Origin: Blastocladiella emersonii ATCC 22665
Lineage: Eukaryota; Blastocladiomycota; Blastocladiomycetes; Blastocladiales; Blastocladiaceae
Length of the DNA: 64,000 nt
Assembly: GCA_025594325.1 (NCBI GenBank)
Contig: JANHCV010000004.1
Coordinates: 2,294,001 to 2,358,000 of the forward strand
Direction: 5' to 3'
How positions within the stretch are numbered: position 1 is the stretch's first letter; the number at the start of each line of letters is the position of its first letter. The position numbers and the translations under genes are program-made. Below, one piece after another: positions 21,683-33,793 of this stretch. Under the pieces are notes generated by a model that made no database searches, was not told the origin of the DNA, and saw only the letters and a program-made list of their open reading frames with translations.

Positions 21683-21694
21683 GCGACGCGTCGC
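21683..21694. promoter_or_regulatory. GCGACGCGTCGC palindrome in RTF2 divergent promoter
   Basis: A perfect 12-bp palindrome with the ACGCGT core known as the MluI cell-cycle box, bound by MBF in yeasts. It sits between RTF2 and the gene at 21791. An identical 12-mer occurs at 24071-24082. Cell-cycle control is inferred only from the core motif. Confidence 0.4.
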
Positions 21695-21790
21695 GCAATC
21701 GAGGGCGCGCCGAACATGCATCGGGAGGGCACCGGCTCTCTCCGAGGTTCGCCTTTGATACCCCGTGCAGAGGAGCACACGCAGTCAGTC

Positions 21791-23973
21791 ATGATGAATC
21801 GCGTCGACACGAGCGTCGGCCAGCGGCCCGTGCGCATCCAGGTCGGGTGCTCGTTTCCCGGTACGCTTGACCGCCACCTCGGAGCACGGAGAGCCCACCG
21901 CTGATCGGCAATCCACGTCTAGACTGCGTCGCGTGCTCCATCGCCGATGCCGCGCACGAGCCGCTCAGCGAGCGGGCCGGCTTCCTCGCCAAGCGGCTGT
22001 TCGCGCTCGTGCACCAGAAGCGCGACCCGGCCTTCCTCGAGCTGTGCCTGCACCAGGTCCGCGGCCTCGCCAAGTCCATCATGCTGTCGCCGTCGTCCAT
22101 GGCGTCGAGCATCACGTCGCCGGCGCACATGCTGCCGAGCGAGGACGGCGCCGACTCGCTGCACCCGAGCACCGACATCCTGAACCTGCGCGACCCTTCG
22201 CGCGACCCGCGCTCGCCCGGGGTTCCCGCGACGCCCGTCACGCCGCTGGGCGAGAAGGCGCCCGAGACGCCGCTCGCCATCCAGGCCGCGGGGCTACCTG
22301 CACCCGAGGGCATCCTGTCGCCGTCGACGCGCGAAAAGCAACGCGAGGTCGACTTCTTCATCGACGCCGGTATCGGCGAGTTCCTCGTTTCCGTCCTCGC
22401 CAAGCACGCGCCGGCGCCCGTCATCACCGAGACGGCGCTCAACGCGCTGCGTGACCTCGTCCTGAGCAACACGCGCGACGAGATTGGCGCGCGCTGGCTG
22501 CTCGACTCGCCCACACCACCCGCTGCTGCTGCTCAGCTCGCCGATGGCGCGTCAGCGGCGGCAAGCAACTACCAGAGCTTCTTCGAGATGTTCCCCGCCC
22601 TGCTGCGCGCGCCGTCGACGGTCGTGTCATCGGCGCTCGACCTGCTCATCGCCACCATCGGCACCACGTCGGCCGCGCACACGCTCGACGAGGACCAGAT
22701 CGGCGACCTGGTCGTTGGCGCGCTGTGGGTGTACAACGAGTCGACGCCCGAGAACGTGCTCGCGTCGCTGGCCGCCGACGAGTACCAGGTCAGCCTGCTT
22801 GGCGTGCAGGTGACGCAGGTGTCCAAGTACGCCCCGCGGTGGGCGCTGATCCTGCAGGACAAGGCTATCCTCGCGCTGTGCACCATCGTCAAGGCGTGCT
22901 TTGACCGCCCGCGCGCCGTCCTCGAGCGCATCGCGTCGCTCGCGCTGTCGCAAATCCTCGACCTCGTCCGCGACATTGAGCGGATCCCCGCCCAGTACCC
23001 CGAGACGGACGTGTTCGCCAACGCGCTCATCTCGCTCGCGATCCTCGCCCCGCACCTCACCGGGGACCAGGTGGCCGAGACCAGCGGCGTCCTGATCAAG
23101 ACCGTCGACGTGCTCCTCGCCGAGTCGCCCGACCGCGTCATCGACGCGTTCGGCGACCTCGACGCGTACCTCCCGCGCCAGCTGCTCCCGGCCCCGGCGC
23201 GCATCCAGGAGACGCTCGAGAAGTGCATGTCGCTGCGCAGCCAGTGCCAGTGTCTCGCCGTGCACACGCTCGCGGGCCTCACGGACCGCGCCACCAGCGG
23301 CAAGCGGCCCAAGGCCATCTTCGACACGCTGTACAAGGTGACGGACGCCGCGCTGCCCGCCGACCTGCTGAAATCGGACTCCGATGCGCCCGCGAGCAAG
23401 CCGGCGGCGCGCGGCACGGCGAGCTCGGTCGCCGCCGGGTCGCGTTACTTCGAGAAGACCAAGGAGCTCCGCGCGCGCTCGCTCCTGTCGGCGTCGTGCA
23501 CCAAGACGCTGCGGCGCGGGCGGGCCCTCGTGACGGTGCTCGTGGCGGTCCCGGCGCTCGACTCGGCCATGCTCGCGTGCCTCAACTCGGACGCGATCCC
23601 GCGCGCATTCCCGCGGCACGCGCTCAAGTACCGGCTCGACGAGACGCGCGCGCTCGCCAAGGCTGCGTTCGGCGCCTGCGCTATGGCCGACGCCGCCGCC
23701 TACTTTGGCGCCGCCGTCCGGTACGCCGGCGGGTGTGGCCATGAGACGTGCGGGCTCGCGTCGTCGCTGGCCGAATGTCTCCTCGCCCTCGGCAAGCCGA
23801 GCGAGGCTATCGTCGCGGCCACGCAGGCGCTCACCCACTGCAGCAAGGAGCACGCGCACTACGCGGCGACGCAGAGCCGCGTGACCCGTGCCCGCAAGGC
23901 GCTCGAGAAGTTGGGGTCAGCGCTGTCGACGGACGCGCCCGAGGCTCCCGCGGAGGCGCCCGTTAGCTCGTGA
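21791..23973 (+). CDS. Helical-repeat protein with C-terminal TPR-like segment, function unknown
   Basis: Exons 21791-21860 and 21923-23973 join in phase to 706 aa. The start is MMNRVDTS; an upstream in-frame ATG at 21716 is possible. Most of the protein is alpha-helical, with stretches such as FLAKRLFALVHQKRDPAFLE and ETALNALRDLVL that read like ARM/HEAT repeats. The final 120 residues (AAYFGAAVRYAG... AECLLALGKPSEAIVAATQAL) resemble one or two TPR units. An insertion at about residues 75-130 is rich in S/P. No catalytic motif or localisation signal was found. I do not recognise the family. Confidence 0.75.
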
Positions 23974-24472
23974 ATGAAGCGCGAACTCGTAGTTTTTTTG
24001 TGAATCGATCGAATGACTCTAAGAACGGAAAGTGGCGAAGGCTTGCGGCTGCCCAGACAAAGAAAGAGGCGCGACGCGTCGCAAGCGCACGTGGCCGGCG
24101 GGAGACGCGTCGCGCGGCCGTGTCTCCTCGGCGCGGCCGCCGCCACAGTGTGCCCCGCCGGCCGTCTCCAGCGATAGACGGTGCCTGATCACGAGAGGCT
24201 GTTTGACGCGTCCCGTCCAGGGCCGCGAACGCGGAAGCTCGCGTCTGGCGGAGCGCGCGCGCGGCAGCAACTCGCAAGCTGCATGTTAAGCCTTGACCGC
24301 TATCTTTGGCATGTAACGCGCGAGCGCAACTTGGAGGAGACGCTCTGAAATCGGTGGCCGCCAACCACTGCGCCGACTCTCCCGTCCACGTTGCACGCGG
24401 TCGCTCTCCCGCCTCCCCGCGCGCGTTCCGCCACAGCCGACGCCCTCCTCCACGCGGAGCTGCGCCACGGCC
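23974..24472. other. Upstream region of the TRK gene
   Basis: This 499-bp intergenic stretch contains three ACGCGT cores (24074, 24105 and 24206), the first inside the 12-bp palindrome at 24071-24082. No gene was seen. Confidence 0.5.
24071..24082. promoter_or_regulatory. GCGACGCGTCGC palindrome upstream of TRK
   Basis: Identical to the 12-bp palindrome at 21683-21694. It lies about 390 bp upstream of the TRK start, or about 100 bp downstream of the preceding stop, so it could serve either side or neither. Confidence 0.3.
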
Positions 24473-27400
24473 ATGGCCCAGCCACGCAATGCTATCGACC
24501 ACGGCAGCCTCGGCCGCCAGCGCAACAACTCGCTCGGGAAACACCCGTCGCCCATCCACCTGGGCGCGTCCGACGGCGAGGTCACCAAGCTCGGCGCCGC
24601 CGGCACCGGCCCGTCCGGCACCATCACGTCCGTGTCGACGGGCTCGAACAGCAGCGGCGTCGACGCGGGCGCGTCGTCGACCTCGCCCGTCGCCGATAGC
24701 CGGCGGTCCATCGAGTCCAACCGGTCGTCGCTCGGCCGCCAGGACCCGACTAGCGCGCACTCGACCATGACCTCTAGCTCGACGGGGTCCCCGAGTAGCG
24801 GCGGCTACAGCGCCGTCGGCACCTCGACGTCTAATCCGCGACCTCACTACGGCGGGTCGCGGCACCGGTCCGTGTCGACGCTCCCGATCGGCGGCGCTGC
24901 GGGCGCCGGCAGCACGCCGCGGTCCGACGCCGCCATCTCGTCGCAGCAGTCCATCTCGCTCGTCGGCGCGCCGAAGCGCCTTAGTCTGCCGATGCAGGCG
25001 GGCGCCGGCGCCGCCGGCCCACCGCTCGGGCAGGGCTCGCTCACCGGCCTCGCCGAGGCGCAGGCCCACATTCCGGTCCGCTCGTCGCCGCTCGCGTCCA
25101 ACGCGATCCTGACGCGCAGCTCGACGGCGCAGGAGTCCTCGCCACCCGAGACGACTGCCGCGTCCGACGACCCCACCGCGCCCGGACTTCCAGCCAGCCA
25201 GACGGCGCAGACGGCGCAGAGCGAGCAGCCACCACGACCGTGGCCGCTCAATCTCGTCATGGACCTGTTCGGCAATGTGCTCGCGCTGTGGCGGTCGACG
25301 CGGCTCGGCCGCGGCATCGTTGACTACTGGACCGTTCACGCCCTGTACCTCGGCGCCCTCGCGCTCGCCGGGTCCATCATCATCTACGTGATCGAGATCC
25401 CCAACGCCAACTCGCCGCTGCGGAACTTTATGAACTGTCTCTTCCTCGCCGCATCTTCGGTACGCGCTGGATCGCGCGGCTGTGGCCCGCGGCGATGGCT
25501 GACTCCCGCGTTCGCTTGTGTAGGTCACGGTGACGGGTCTCACGACCTTCGACTTTGCCCAGTCGAGCACGGGCTCGGTCGTCGTTTGTTACGTGCTCAT
25601 GACGCTCGGCTCGACGATCGTGCTCTCGATTCCGCCCGTGATGCTGCGGCGGTATCTGTACCGCCAGCAGAACGTGGACCCAATGCACGTCTCGCAGGCG
25701 CTCACCAGCGCCGCGACACATGCGCCGGATCGCTCGACGTTCCTGCGCAGCCGCCGCATGTCCGAGACGGCGTCGCGCGTCTTCTCGTCGCTCAACGTGT
25801 CGCGGATCATCGGCAGCGCCGCGTCGCTGCACCAGGACGTGGACGGCGATATCAAGAGCAAGACCGAGTACGGTGCGTGGCCACTGTGGTGCTCGGCCCG
25901 GTTCATGCTTACCCCTCGACTGGCGAACGTGTAGACGCGGCGGGCATGCTGCTCAAGCTGTATTTCATCCTCATCTTCGGCGCGCAGCTGATCGGGTTCC
26001 TGCTGCTCGGCTGCTTTGCGCGGTGGGACCCAGCTACTGCGAGTATCTTAGAGCAGCAGAAGCTCAACCCGTGGGCGTGGGCGCTATTCCACACGTCGTC
26101 GTGCTTCTACAACGTCGGGCTCTCGCTCCTGCCGGGCAGCCTGAGCGTGTTCGCCGAGCGCCAGTTCATCCTGATCATCAGCTGCGTGCTCCTCGCCGTC
26201 GGCAACTCCATGTTCCCCGTGCTCCTGCGCTACATCATCATCGCGCTGTACAAGTACGGCCACCTCAACTCCAAGACCCGCAAGGCGCTCCGGTTCCTCA
26301 TCCGCAACCCGCGCCGCGCGTCCATCCACCTGTTCCAGAGCAAGGAGACGTGGTTCCTGGTCTTGGTACGCACCGCCGCTCGCGCAGTTTCTCGGCATTC
26401 CTCGCTGACCGACCGGCGAGTAGACGTGGACCGCGGTGATTACGCTGCAGGTCATCTGCTCGCTCATCTTCGACTACCGGTCCAAACCTTTCGAGCTTCT
26501 CCCGCCGCTGAAGCGCATCGGCATCTTCGTGTTCCAGTCCGTGTCGAATCGGACCGGCGGCTTCTACATCTACAGCATGGAGAACTACTCGACGGGTACG
26601 CTCCGGTCGATTACGCGTACCATCACCGCGGCTACCGATCTCACTCGCCCGCCACCGATCGTAGTGACCCTGCTCGTCTTTCTCGGGTTCATGTTTGCCG
26701 ACAGGTACGCTTTCACTGATCGGCTCTATACCATCGCGTCGAGCGAGACTGACCGCGAGAGCGACGTAGCTATCCGCTTCTCGCCGTCATCGGCCAGAGT
26801 GGGTCCACGGGCCAGGTCGAGCAGGTCGTCAAGGAGGTTGCGCAGAACGAGCGCGCCGCGTCGCTCCTGGGCAGCGCCGCCGTCGGCGGCGGCTCGACGT
26901 ACGGTCTCCCCGGGCGCGGCGTCATGTCCACGAGTGAAGCTGCGCTTCCCAACTTCGAGCAGGACGCAGCGGTCTTCATCTCGCACGCGCACCGGTCCCG
27001 CACCGACTCGGAGCGATCCGCGCGAACCATTGCCCGTCTCGCCGCCGTCAACGCGGGCAGCGGCATCCTCAGCCCCGCACGGCCTCCGATGGCCGCGTCT
27101 CCCGAGCGCATCGCCCTATACAACCGGATCCGCGCCGACTCGGCGCGCGGCAACGGCAGTGGCGGAGCCACGTACGCGCCGCCTGCATCCCGGGCGGGCA
27201 GCACGCAGAACGTGTCGACCATGGGCTCGACGCAGCTGTTCAGCAGTCCACCCGCGCAGCAGCAACAACAGCAACATGCGCCCGTGGGGATCTCAACCGC
27301 GGTCGCGAACCCCGCACTTCGGATACCCGGTGGCGGCAACTACCGGATCGGGTCCATTGGCCGGTCCACGGCGTCGATGCGCATGAGCGGGATGCTGATG

Positions 27401-29531
27401 CAGCCCGACGAGCCCATGGGGTCGGTCCAGCACCTCGCCGCTTCCGACACGCCGCCCAACTGGATGCACGGCGCCGCGACGCCCGCGAGCGCTATGGGCG
27501 CGTCGAACCAGGCGCTTACCCCGTACGCCGCCGCGGCTGCCGTGGCCGCGGCCACGGGCAGCCCGGTCCTTCCGCCGCGTGAGGGGCTGACCAACTGGAT
27601 CGTCCACGACATGACGTGCATCTACTGCTCGCTGGTCGTCGTGCTCATGTGCGAGGTCTCGGGCGCCTTCTCGGCCGTTGAGGCGACCACAGACGTGTTC
27701 GTCACGCTTTTCGAGTGCGTCTCGGCGTACAGCACCGTCGGCCTGACCGTTGGGTACGTCGCAGTCTACGATCTCAGATTTGCGCGCCACGATTGCTCAC
27801 CACGCGCGCACTCATAGCTCGCTGAACGACGCGTCCTCGCTCACGTCCACGTTCGAGGACTTCTCCAAGCTCGTGATCGCGGTCCTGATGCTCTTCGGCC
27901 GGACCCGCTCGGTCCCGAGCACCATCGACTACTCGTTCGCGTCGCTCGAGACCAGCGAGGGCATGTCCGCGTCCGACGTGCTGCGCAACAAGAGCTCCGT
28001 CATGAACCACACGCTGCCGCCAAAACCTACGGCGACCTCGGTGCTCGGCAACGACGGCCCAACCAGTCCGGGCGGCGGTGCGGGCGGCGGTAGCGGCGGA
28101 GGAGGAAAACCCAAGTCGCCGTCGTTCCTCAACCTCAGCGGTCTCGTGCCGTTCGGGCTCGGCCACTCGCATCCGCATCCGCCCAAGAACGATTCGCAGG
28201 AGGCGCCGGCGATCACTGTCAGTCCGACCAGCAGTTCCGCCGCGGTCCACGGGCCAACATCCCACAGCCCCGGCCATCTGCACCAGGGATCGCCGAACGT
28301 GGGCGGGTACTCGGGCGGCTCGCTCCAGACCAGCTTCTCTCCGTCGCTGCCGCCCATCACGTCCGCCGTGACCTCGGCCATGACTTTGCCCTCGCGACAG
28401 CAGAGCTCCAACGTGCTCCACACGACGGGCAGCCAGGACAGCCATAAGGGCCTGTCCGTGTCGCACCCGCCATCCGCATCTTCCGCGACCGGTTCTTCGG
28501 TGGTGTCCTCGCTCGTCGCCCCTGTACCACTCGCCGTGCCCTCGCTGACGACTGTGCCCGGCTCGACCGTGCACCTGTCGCCGAGCATGGCCTCGCCCGC
28601 GTCCTCGCACCAGAGCTCGCTCTCGGCGTCGCACTTTCTCGGCTCGAGCGTGTCCATGGTCGTCCCCAACATCTCGGGCGGCCCGTCGTCGCTTGGCCTC
28701 AACACGCCCGTGTACCGGCCGCGGTCCGGGTCGCTGCAGAGCCAGGCGTCAGTGACGACGACGCGGCGGCCCGGGTCCGCGTTCATCTCGACGCTCATCA
28801 CGGCGACGCCCGGCGTCGGCAACTCGATGCTCGGGCTGCAGATTTCGCGCTCGCAGCTGTCGGGGTCGCGCATGCTCGCGGTGCGCCAGGGCTCGCACAT
28901 GCGCGTCAACGCCGGCGGCGGGAGCAACGCGCGGCTCGGGCCCGGCGGCGGCGGCGACGTGTCGGGAAGCCGTCGGTCGAGTCTCAACGTGGGCGGCGGG
29001 GGCGGCGGAGGTGGTGGCGGCGGCGGGCTCGGTCCCGGCAGCATGATGCCGTCGACGTCGACCATGTACGTCAACCAGTCGCCGCCGATCCCGATCCCGA
29101 CCGTCGTCATCCACAACGCCGACACGGACTCGCTGGGCCGCCGGCGGTCCCTGTCGCTGCCCGCGTCGCTGTTCGACATCGAGATCATCGCGTCCGAGGA
29201 CATGGGCGAGTCGTCGGGCGAGTCGCAGAGCAGCGGGACCCAGACACCAACGTCGGGTGGCGGGGCCGGCGCTGGCGCTGGATACCACGGGTTCCATCAC
29301 CTGTACGGCCGGACTGCGACCGTCGACGAGGAAGAAGAGCCGCCGACCGCCGCGTCGAGCGGGATCATGATCCGCGTGCCGAACAGCAGCCAGTCGGACA
29401 CGGTACCAAGGATCGCCGTAGACGCGTCCGACGGGACGCCGCTGCCGTCGTTCACCGTGTCCGAATCAGCGACTATCGGCGCTGGTGCGGGCGGTGGCGG
29501 CGGCGCGTTGCGGCGGCACTCGCACGCTTGA
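24473..29531 (+). CDS. TRK1: TRK-family potassium transporter with unusual loop layout
   Basis: Seven exons (24473-25459, 25524-25872, 25935-26365, 26424-26595, 26665-26704, 26770-27753, 27818-29531) join in phase to 1,558 aa. All four P-loop filters are visible: TVTGLTTFD (Gly about 334), FYNVGLSLLPG (about 502), SVSNRTGGF (about 632) and SAYSTVGLTVG (about 982), each between membrane helices. The last membrane helix is TFEDFSKLVIAVLMLFGR. This is the fungal K+ uptake system of the plasma membrane. The N-terminal 260 residues are a Ser-rich cytoplasmic region. About 350 residues separate filters 3 and 4, while the loop after filter 1 is short; yeast Trk1 has its long loop between the first and second repeats. 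The C-terminal 550 residues are Ser/Gly-rich and disordered. It ends 119 bp from the convergent Tcp11 gene. Confidence 0.93.
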
Positions 29532-29650
29532 GCTCCCTACGCCCACACGCAGTTTTCAATATAGATGCTTGCCTTCAAATCGACGGTGGTCCAGGGATAA
29601 ACACTCCATTTTGACGACGACATCTCGGCTTCATCATACCATCGTGGCTG

Positions 29651-32519
29651 TCAGGTCTTGGTGCCCGCGGCCGCGCCGCCGTCCGCGCCCGGTTGGCCCT
29701 CGCGCCACGTCTTGGTCATGGCGTCGTACAGCAGCGCGTACGTCTTGCGGTTGTGGTCCGTGAGCTGCTTGATCTTCTTGCCGAGGTCCTCGAGTTCCTC
29801 GCGCAGCTCGCCGAGCCCAACGCGCGCGAGCTGGTCGGGCGGCGGCATAGTTCCGCCAGCGTCCAGGTAGCCGACGAGCGTCGACCCGACGCGCCGCTGC
29901 AGGAGGACGAACAGCGGGTGGTCAAACGTGAGCGTCGTGTCGACGAGCCGATGTAGGCTGGCGGTCTCGGCCGCCGTCATGGTGCGGTTGCGCACGGCGC
30001 CCGCGTCCTTGGCGAGCTGTAGCGCCACGTGCTCCATGGTCGTGTCCGGGTGGTTGAGCAGGATCCAGAGTGTCTGTTTGGTCGCAGCAAGTGTCGTGGC
30101 CGACGCGGCGCCCGCGGCGCCGGGCTTGCCGCACGCCTGCTTGAACAGCATCAGCAGCGCGGCCATGATGCTAATGTCCTGGTACTCGTTGTGGTGCGAC
30201 GTGATCCGCGACACGTCCATGCGGAATGTCTCGGGGAGGCCCGGGTGCGACGGGTTGTTGATCAGGTCGTGGTCGGCGATGAGGTCGACGAAGGCTACGT
30301 TCGATCGCGAACGTCAGTCAGCACAGCGGCGGGTGAGCATGAAAGGCAGAACCGGCGTACCCGCGTTGTACACGTTGGCTGGCGGCTTGGCCGAGTACTT
30401 GTTGAGGGCGCCCTCGAACCACCGCTGCGTGTCGTCGACCGTGACGAGCTTGGCGTCGAACCGCTCCTTGAAGTACTTCCACTCGAACTCGGCCGCGTTC
30501 TCGACAATCCACGGCCGGAGCTTCTTGAGGTGGTGGTTGGCGAAATCCTACTCGAACGCGACGGATGCGTGAGTCGCCGAGCAAGACGCGACCAATTGTG
30601 GAGCATCGTACCAGCTTCATGAACTCGAGGACCTCGAAGCACGTCTGGAACCCGGTCGAGAACTCGCCGCGCTTGAACTGCTCCGTCATGGTATCGATGA
30701 GCGGGTCGCGGCACGGCGCGCAGTACTGGTGGAGCTGGTCGGCGAGGAACGCGACGATCGGCTCGACAGCGAGCGTGCGGGTGCGCGACAGCTGCTGCGT
30801 GATGAGCTCGATATCCATGGCGTCGTTGAGAGCCGTGGTGAAGGCGGTGCTGGGCGGGATCAGCTCGCGCACAATCTCCTTAATTTCGAGCAGGAGCAGC
30901 GGCACGCGGAACCATGACCGCTTGCCCGTGCTCGCGTCGCGCAGCTCCTCGTCGATCTCGGCCCAGTACGCCTCGTTCTTGGCCATGCGCTGCACCCCGC
31001 GCTCGCCGTCCACGTTCGGCCGGAACTGCATGTCCGGGTCGAACAGCAGGTCGTGCCGCAGCTGCACGTTGGCCAGGATCTCGGTCACGTCCAGCTCGCG
31101 CAGCGTGTACCGCGTCACGGGCGGGAGGAACGCCTCGAGGTCGGTGCTCGCGGCCGAGGTCGGGAGCGGCGACGCTGCGGTGCCCGCCACCGAGGTGGAA
31201 CTCGCGTCCACGGCGAGCGGCTGGGTCGAGGTAGTCACGGACGGCGAGAGCAGCGGCATCGACGCCGAGCGCGTCATTCCGCCACCCCAGGAGGCACCGG
31301 CGGTGGTGACGAGCCCGCCGGGACCCTGGCGCGTTGGCGTCGAACCATCCGACGAGGTCCGCGACGACGCGGGCGAGGTCGGCGAGACACCCGACGCACT
31401 GGTCTGCGGGACTTGCCACATGGTGCGCGTCGTCGCGACCCGCGGCGACATGGTCGACGAGCTGGTACTCGATCCGCCAGGCGAAGTCGCGGCCGGCCCG
31501 CGGTTGACGAGGTGGCCCGCGTGGGACGGCGAGATGGGTGACGTGGGCGAGACGTACGCGGTTGAGCGGTCCTCGACACTTGCGCGATCCACCGCGACGG
31601 ACTCGGCTGCGGCGCGCTGCTCGTCGACGTCGAGGTAGTCGTCGAGCGAGACGTTGGGCGAGAGCAGGTCGGCGAACGTCATGGAGAAGCTCTTGCGCAT
31701 GCGGACGCACGCCTCGAGGCGCTTCATGATGGCCACGTTCTGCGCACGCTCGACAAGGGCGCCAAAGAACTCGGCGCGCTCGTGCAGGTAGACCTGGCGC
31801 TTGATGGCGGCGGCCGACTGCGCAAAGTCGATCTTGGCTCGTCGCTTCAGCGCCGTGAGCCGCTCGCGGTGGCGCTGCAGCAGTACCTTGCGCTTGATGT
31901 ACTCGCTGCGCGCGCGCAGCTTGAACCGGCGCTCGTGCAGCAGCGACGCCCGGTTCAGCGACGCCTGGATCAGCCGCTGTGACAGCTGGTGGTGCATGGT
32001 ATCGGGCGAGAGAGCTTCGAGTAGCGCGGCCGACGGCGGTGGCGCCGCGTACCCGCCCGTGACGCCGCGCGGCGGAAGGACCAGGGACAGCGGCTTGAGC
32101 GAGACGGGCGACGTGAGGTCGACGAAGAAGGCGATGCCCTTGGGGCACCGCGAGGCGTGCGAGGAGGAGGAGGAAGGGAGCGTGCTGGTGGCGGAACTCG
32201 GGTGCGGGCTCAGCTGCGTCGGGAGGCCGAAGGGGCGCGACGAGGTGGCGATCGAATTGGCGCGACGCTTCACGTCGACCGAGTACGAGGTCGAGCTGCC
32301 GGACACCGCGGCGGCACCATGGCCAGCCCCACCGCTCGGGGTGGCTCCCGACATGCCATTGGAAGTCGCCGATGAATCGAGGGGCAGGATCGAGCTCACG
32401 GGAGGCGACTCGGGCTGCGGCGGGGGCGACGACGGCGCACTGTGGGCCGCCGTGGCTGCTCCGGGTGCGGCCGCTGTGGAGGTCGGGTGCGGTCGCTCGC
32501 GGCCGTGTTCATAGTCCAT
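29651..32519 (-). CDS. Tcp11/Sok1-domain protein
   Basis: Exons are complement of 30612-32519, 30361-30547 and 29651-30294, in phase, giving 912 aa. Residues 1-150 are low-complexity S/P/A. A basic coiled-coil-like stretch follows (RRFKLRARSEYIKRKVLLQRHRER and around). The Tcp11 domain covers roughly 480-880, with YTLRELDVTEILANVQLRHDLLFDPDMQFRPN, the family's best-conserved region, then EIKEIVRELIPP, ALNDAMDIELI and DFANHHLKKLRPWI. Yeast Sok1 suppresses loss of protein kinase A, and mammalian TCP11 modulates cAMP/PKA signalling in sperm, so a link to cAMP signalling is suggested by family only. The gene is divergent from the right-arm OPT gene. Confidence 0.9.
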
Positions 32520-33001
32520 GATCGTGAAGGCTCATGCAGAGTGTTGCTTTTCGAGGAGCAGAGGAGAGCCTCCATGGCTCAATCCTCGAATGGACCAGTG
32601 GATAGTGCAGGTCAAGACATTGGGAGACAGTTGCGCCAAGTGTGAGACATGATTCATTGTGGCCGGAGGCGGGTGGTGAGACAAATCGCGCTGCGGCGCC
32701 GAAAACAAATGTCTCACGCGGTCACCTGATTCCCGAACGCGTCGTTTCGCCTCGTGCGTTCGAGCGGGTCGTCACGGCGCTCTGTCCCGAACGAATTGCC
32801 CGCCCAGACGCCATCAGGGAGAGCTCGAGGCTCGACCTCGAGCGACACCAGATCTGTGCGTAGTCGGGGCTGTGGAGTGTCCCGAAGCTGGATATGGGCG
32901 CATCCACCTTGCCGCACCACGTCGTCCGTGCGTTCCGCTCCCCGTCGCACCGCATGACGCGGAAGCACAAACACCTGGCGTAGCGCCAGCTACGTTGCCG
33001 G

Positions 33002-33018
33002 ACGCCAGCTGGCGTAAC
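33002..33018 (+). promoter_or_regulatory. 17-nt palindromic element, right-arm copy of site B
   Basis: Mirror of 8630-8646, upstream of the right-arm OPT gene. Confidence 0.4.
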
Positions 33019-33464
33019 GTGCGACGCTGGGCCGCGAAGGCGCCGAGCACGCAGCGCATCGGTCGGCTCCGTGGAGATGTCCACTTCGGCGACTCTCGTG
33101 GTCGCGTGCGCACGCGCGGGAGCAGCGCGCGTGCGAATGTCGGCCAAATGGCGGCCGGCCGGCGGCGACGTGCTGATGGGTGGGTGATGTGGTGTGTGAT
33201 CCGGTCGTGGTTCGAGATCAGAAACTGCCTGCTCCAAGCACCCTGATTCGCCACCAGCGCCGACCGCCACGGCGCCGCCGCCCGCCCGCCGCCACTGCGC
33301 CGCCACTTGCGCGCTATCCGAGGAAACCTCCTGGCGCCTGCGCGAGGAGTGCGCACCCAAATTGGAGCTCCGGGTGGGCAACACGTCGCCGCGGCGTGTG
33401 CACGAGTTGTTCCGGGTCGCAATTCACGTTGCCTGGTGTCCACAAGCAACGGTCATCTGAGCCC

Positions 33465-33481
33465 GTTACGCCAGCTGGCGT
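33465..33481 (-). promoter_or_regulatory. 17-nt palindromic element, right-arm copy of site A
   Basis: Mirror of 8167-8183, about 310 bp upstream of the right-arm OPT start. Confidence 0.4.
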
Positions 33482-33793
33482 CGCTGGCGTCGCCGTCGTG
33501 ATGTGTGAATGTGATCCGCGCGGCGGGCGCTGGCGGGTTCGTGCGCGTACCATACTGCAATATGGCGCCAGGCACCCTCGGCCACCGCGCCTGCGCTCGA
33601 GGCTCAACCAGGCATCAGCCTGCCCAAGGAGCGGAGACGGTGCTCCGAGCTGGCGACGCCCAGGACGAGTACAAAAGGAATGGTGCCCCCTGTTCTCTCC
33701 AGCTGTCCAAGTGTGCAGCGCAAGGCCGACCCGTCCCACCCGACCCTCGTGCTCCTAGACCAACCCGCACGCACCCACCAACGACCGCCGATC

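Larger units (their letters stand above)
32520..33793. other. Divergent intergenic region between the Tcp11 gene and right-arm OPT
   Basis: The first 318 bp are unique. From 32838 it is the inner end of the right repeat arm, carrying the OPT upstream palindromes at 33002-33018, 33465-33481 and 33550-33565. No gene was seen; antisense open frames here are mirror images of those in the left arm. Confidence 0.5.

Noticed and set aside
23963-25570. 535-aa minus-strand open frame overlapping the TRK start
   Set aside because: Arginine-rich composition without domains; it crosses the TRK N-terminal exon and first intron.
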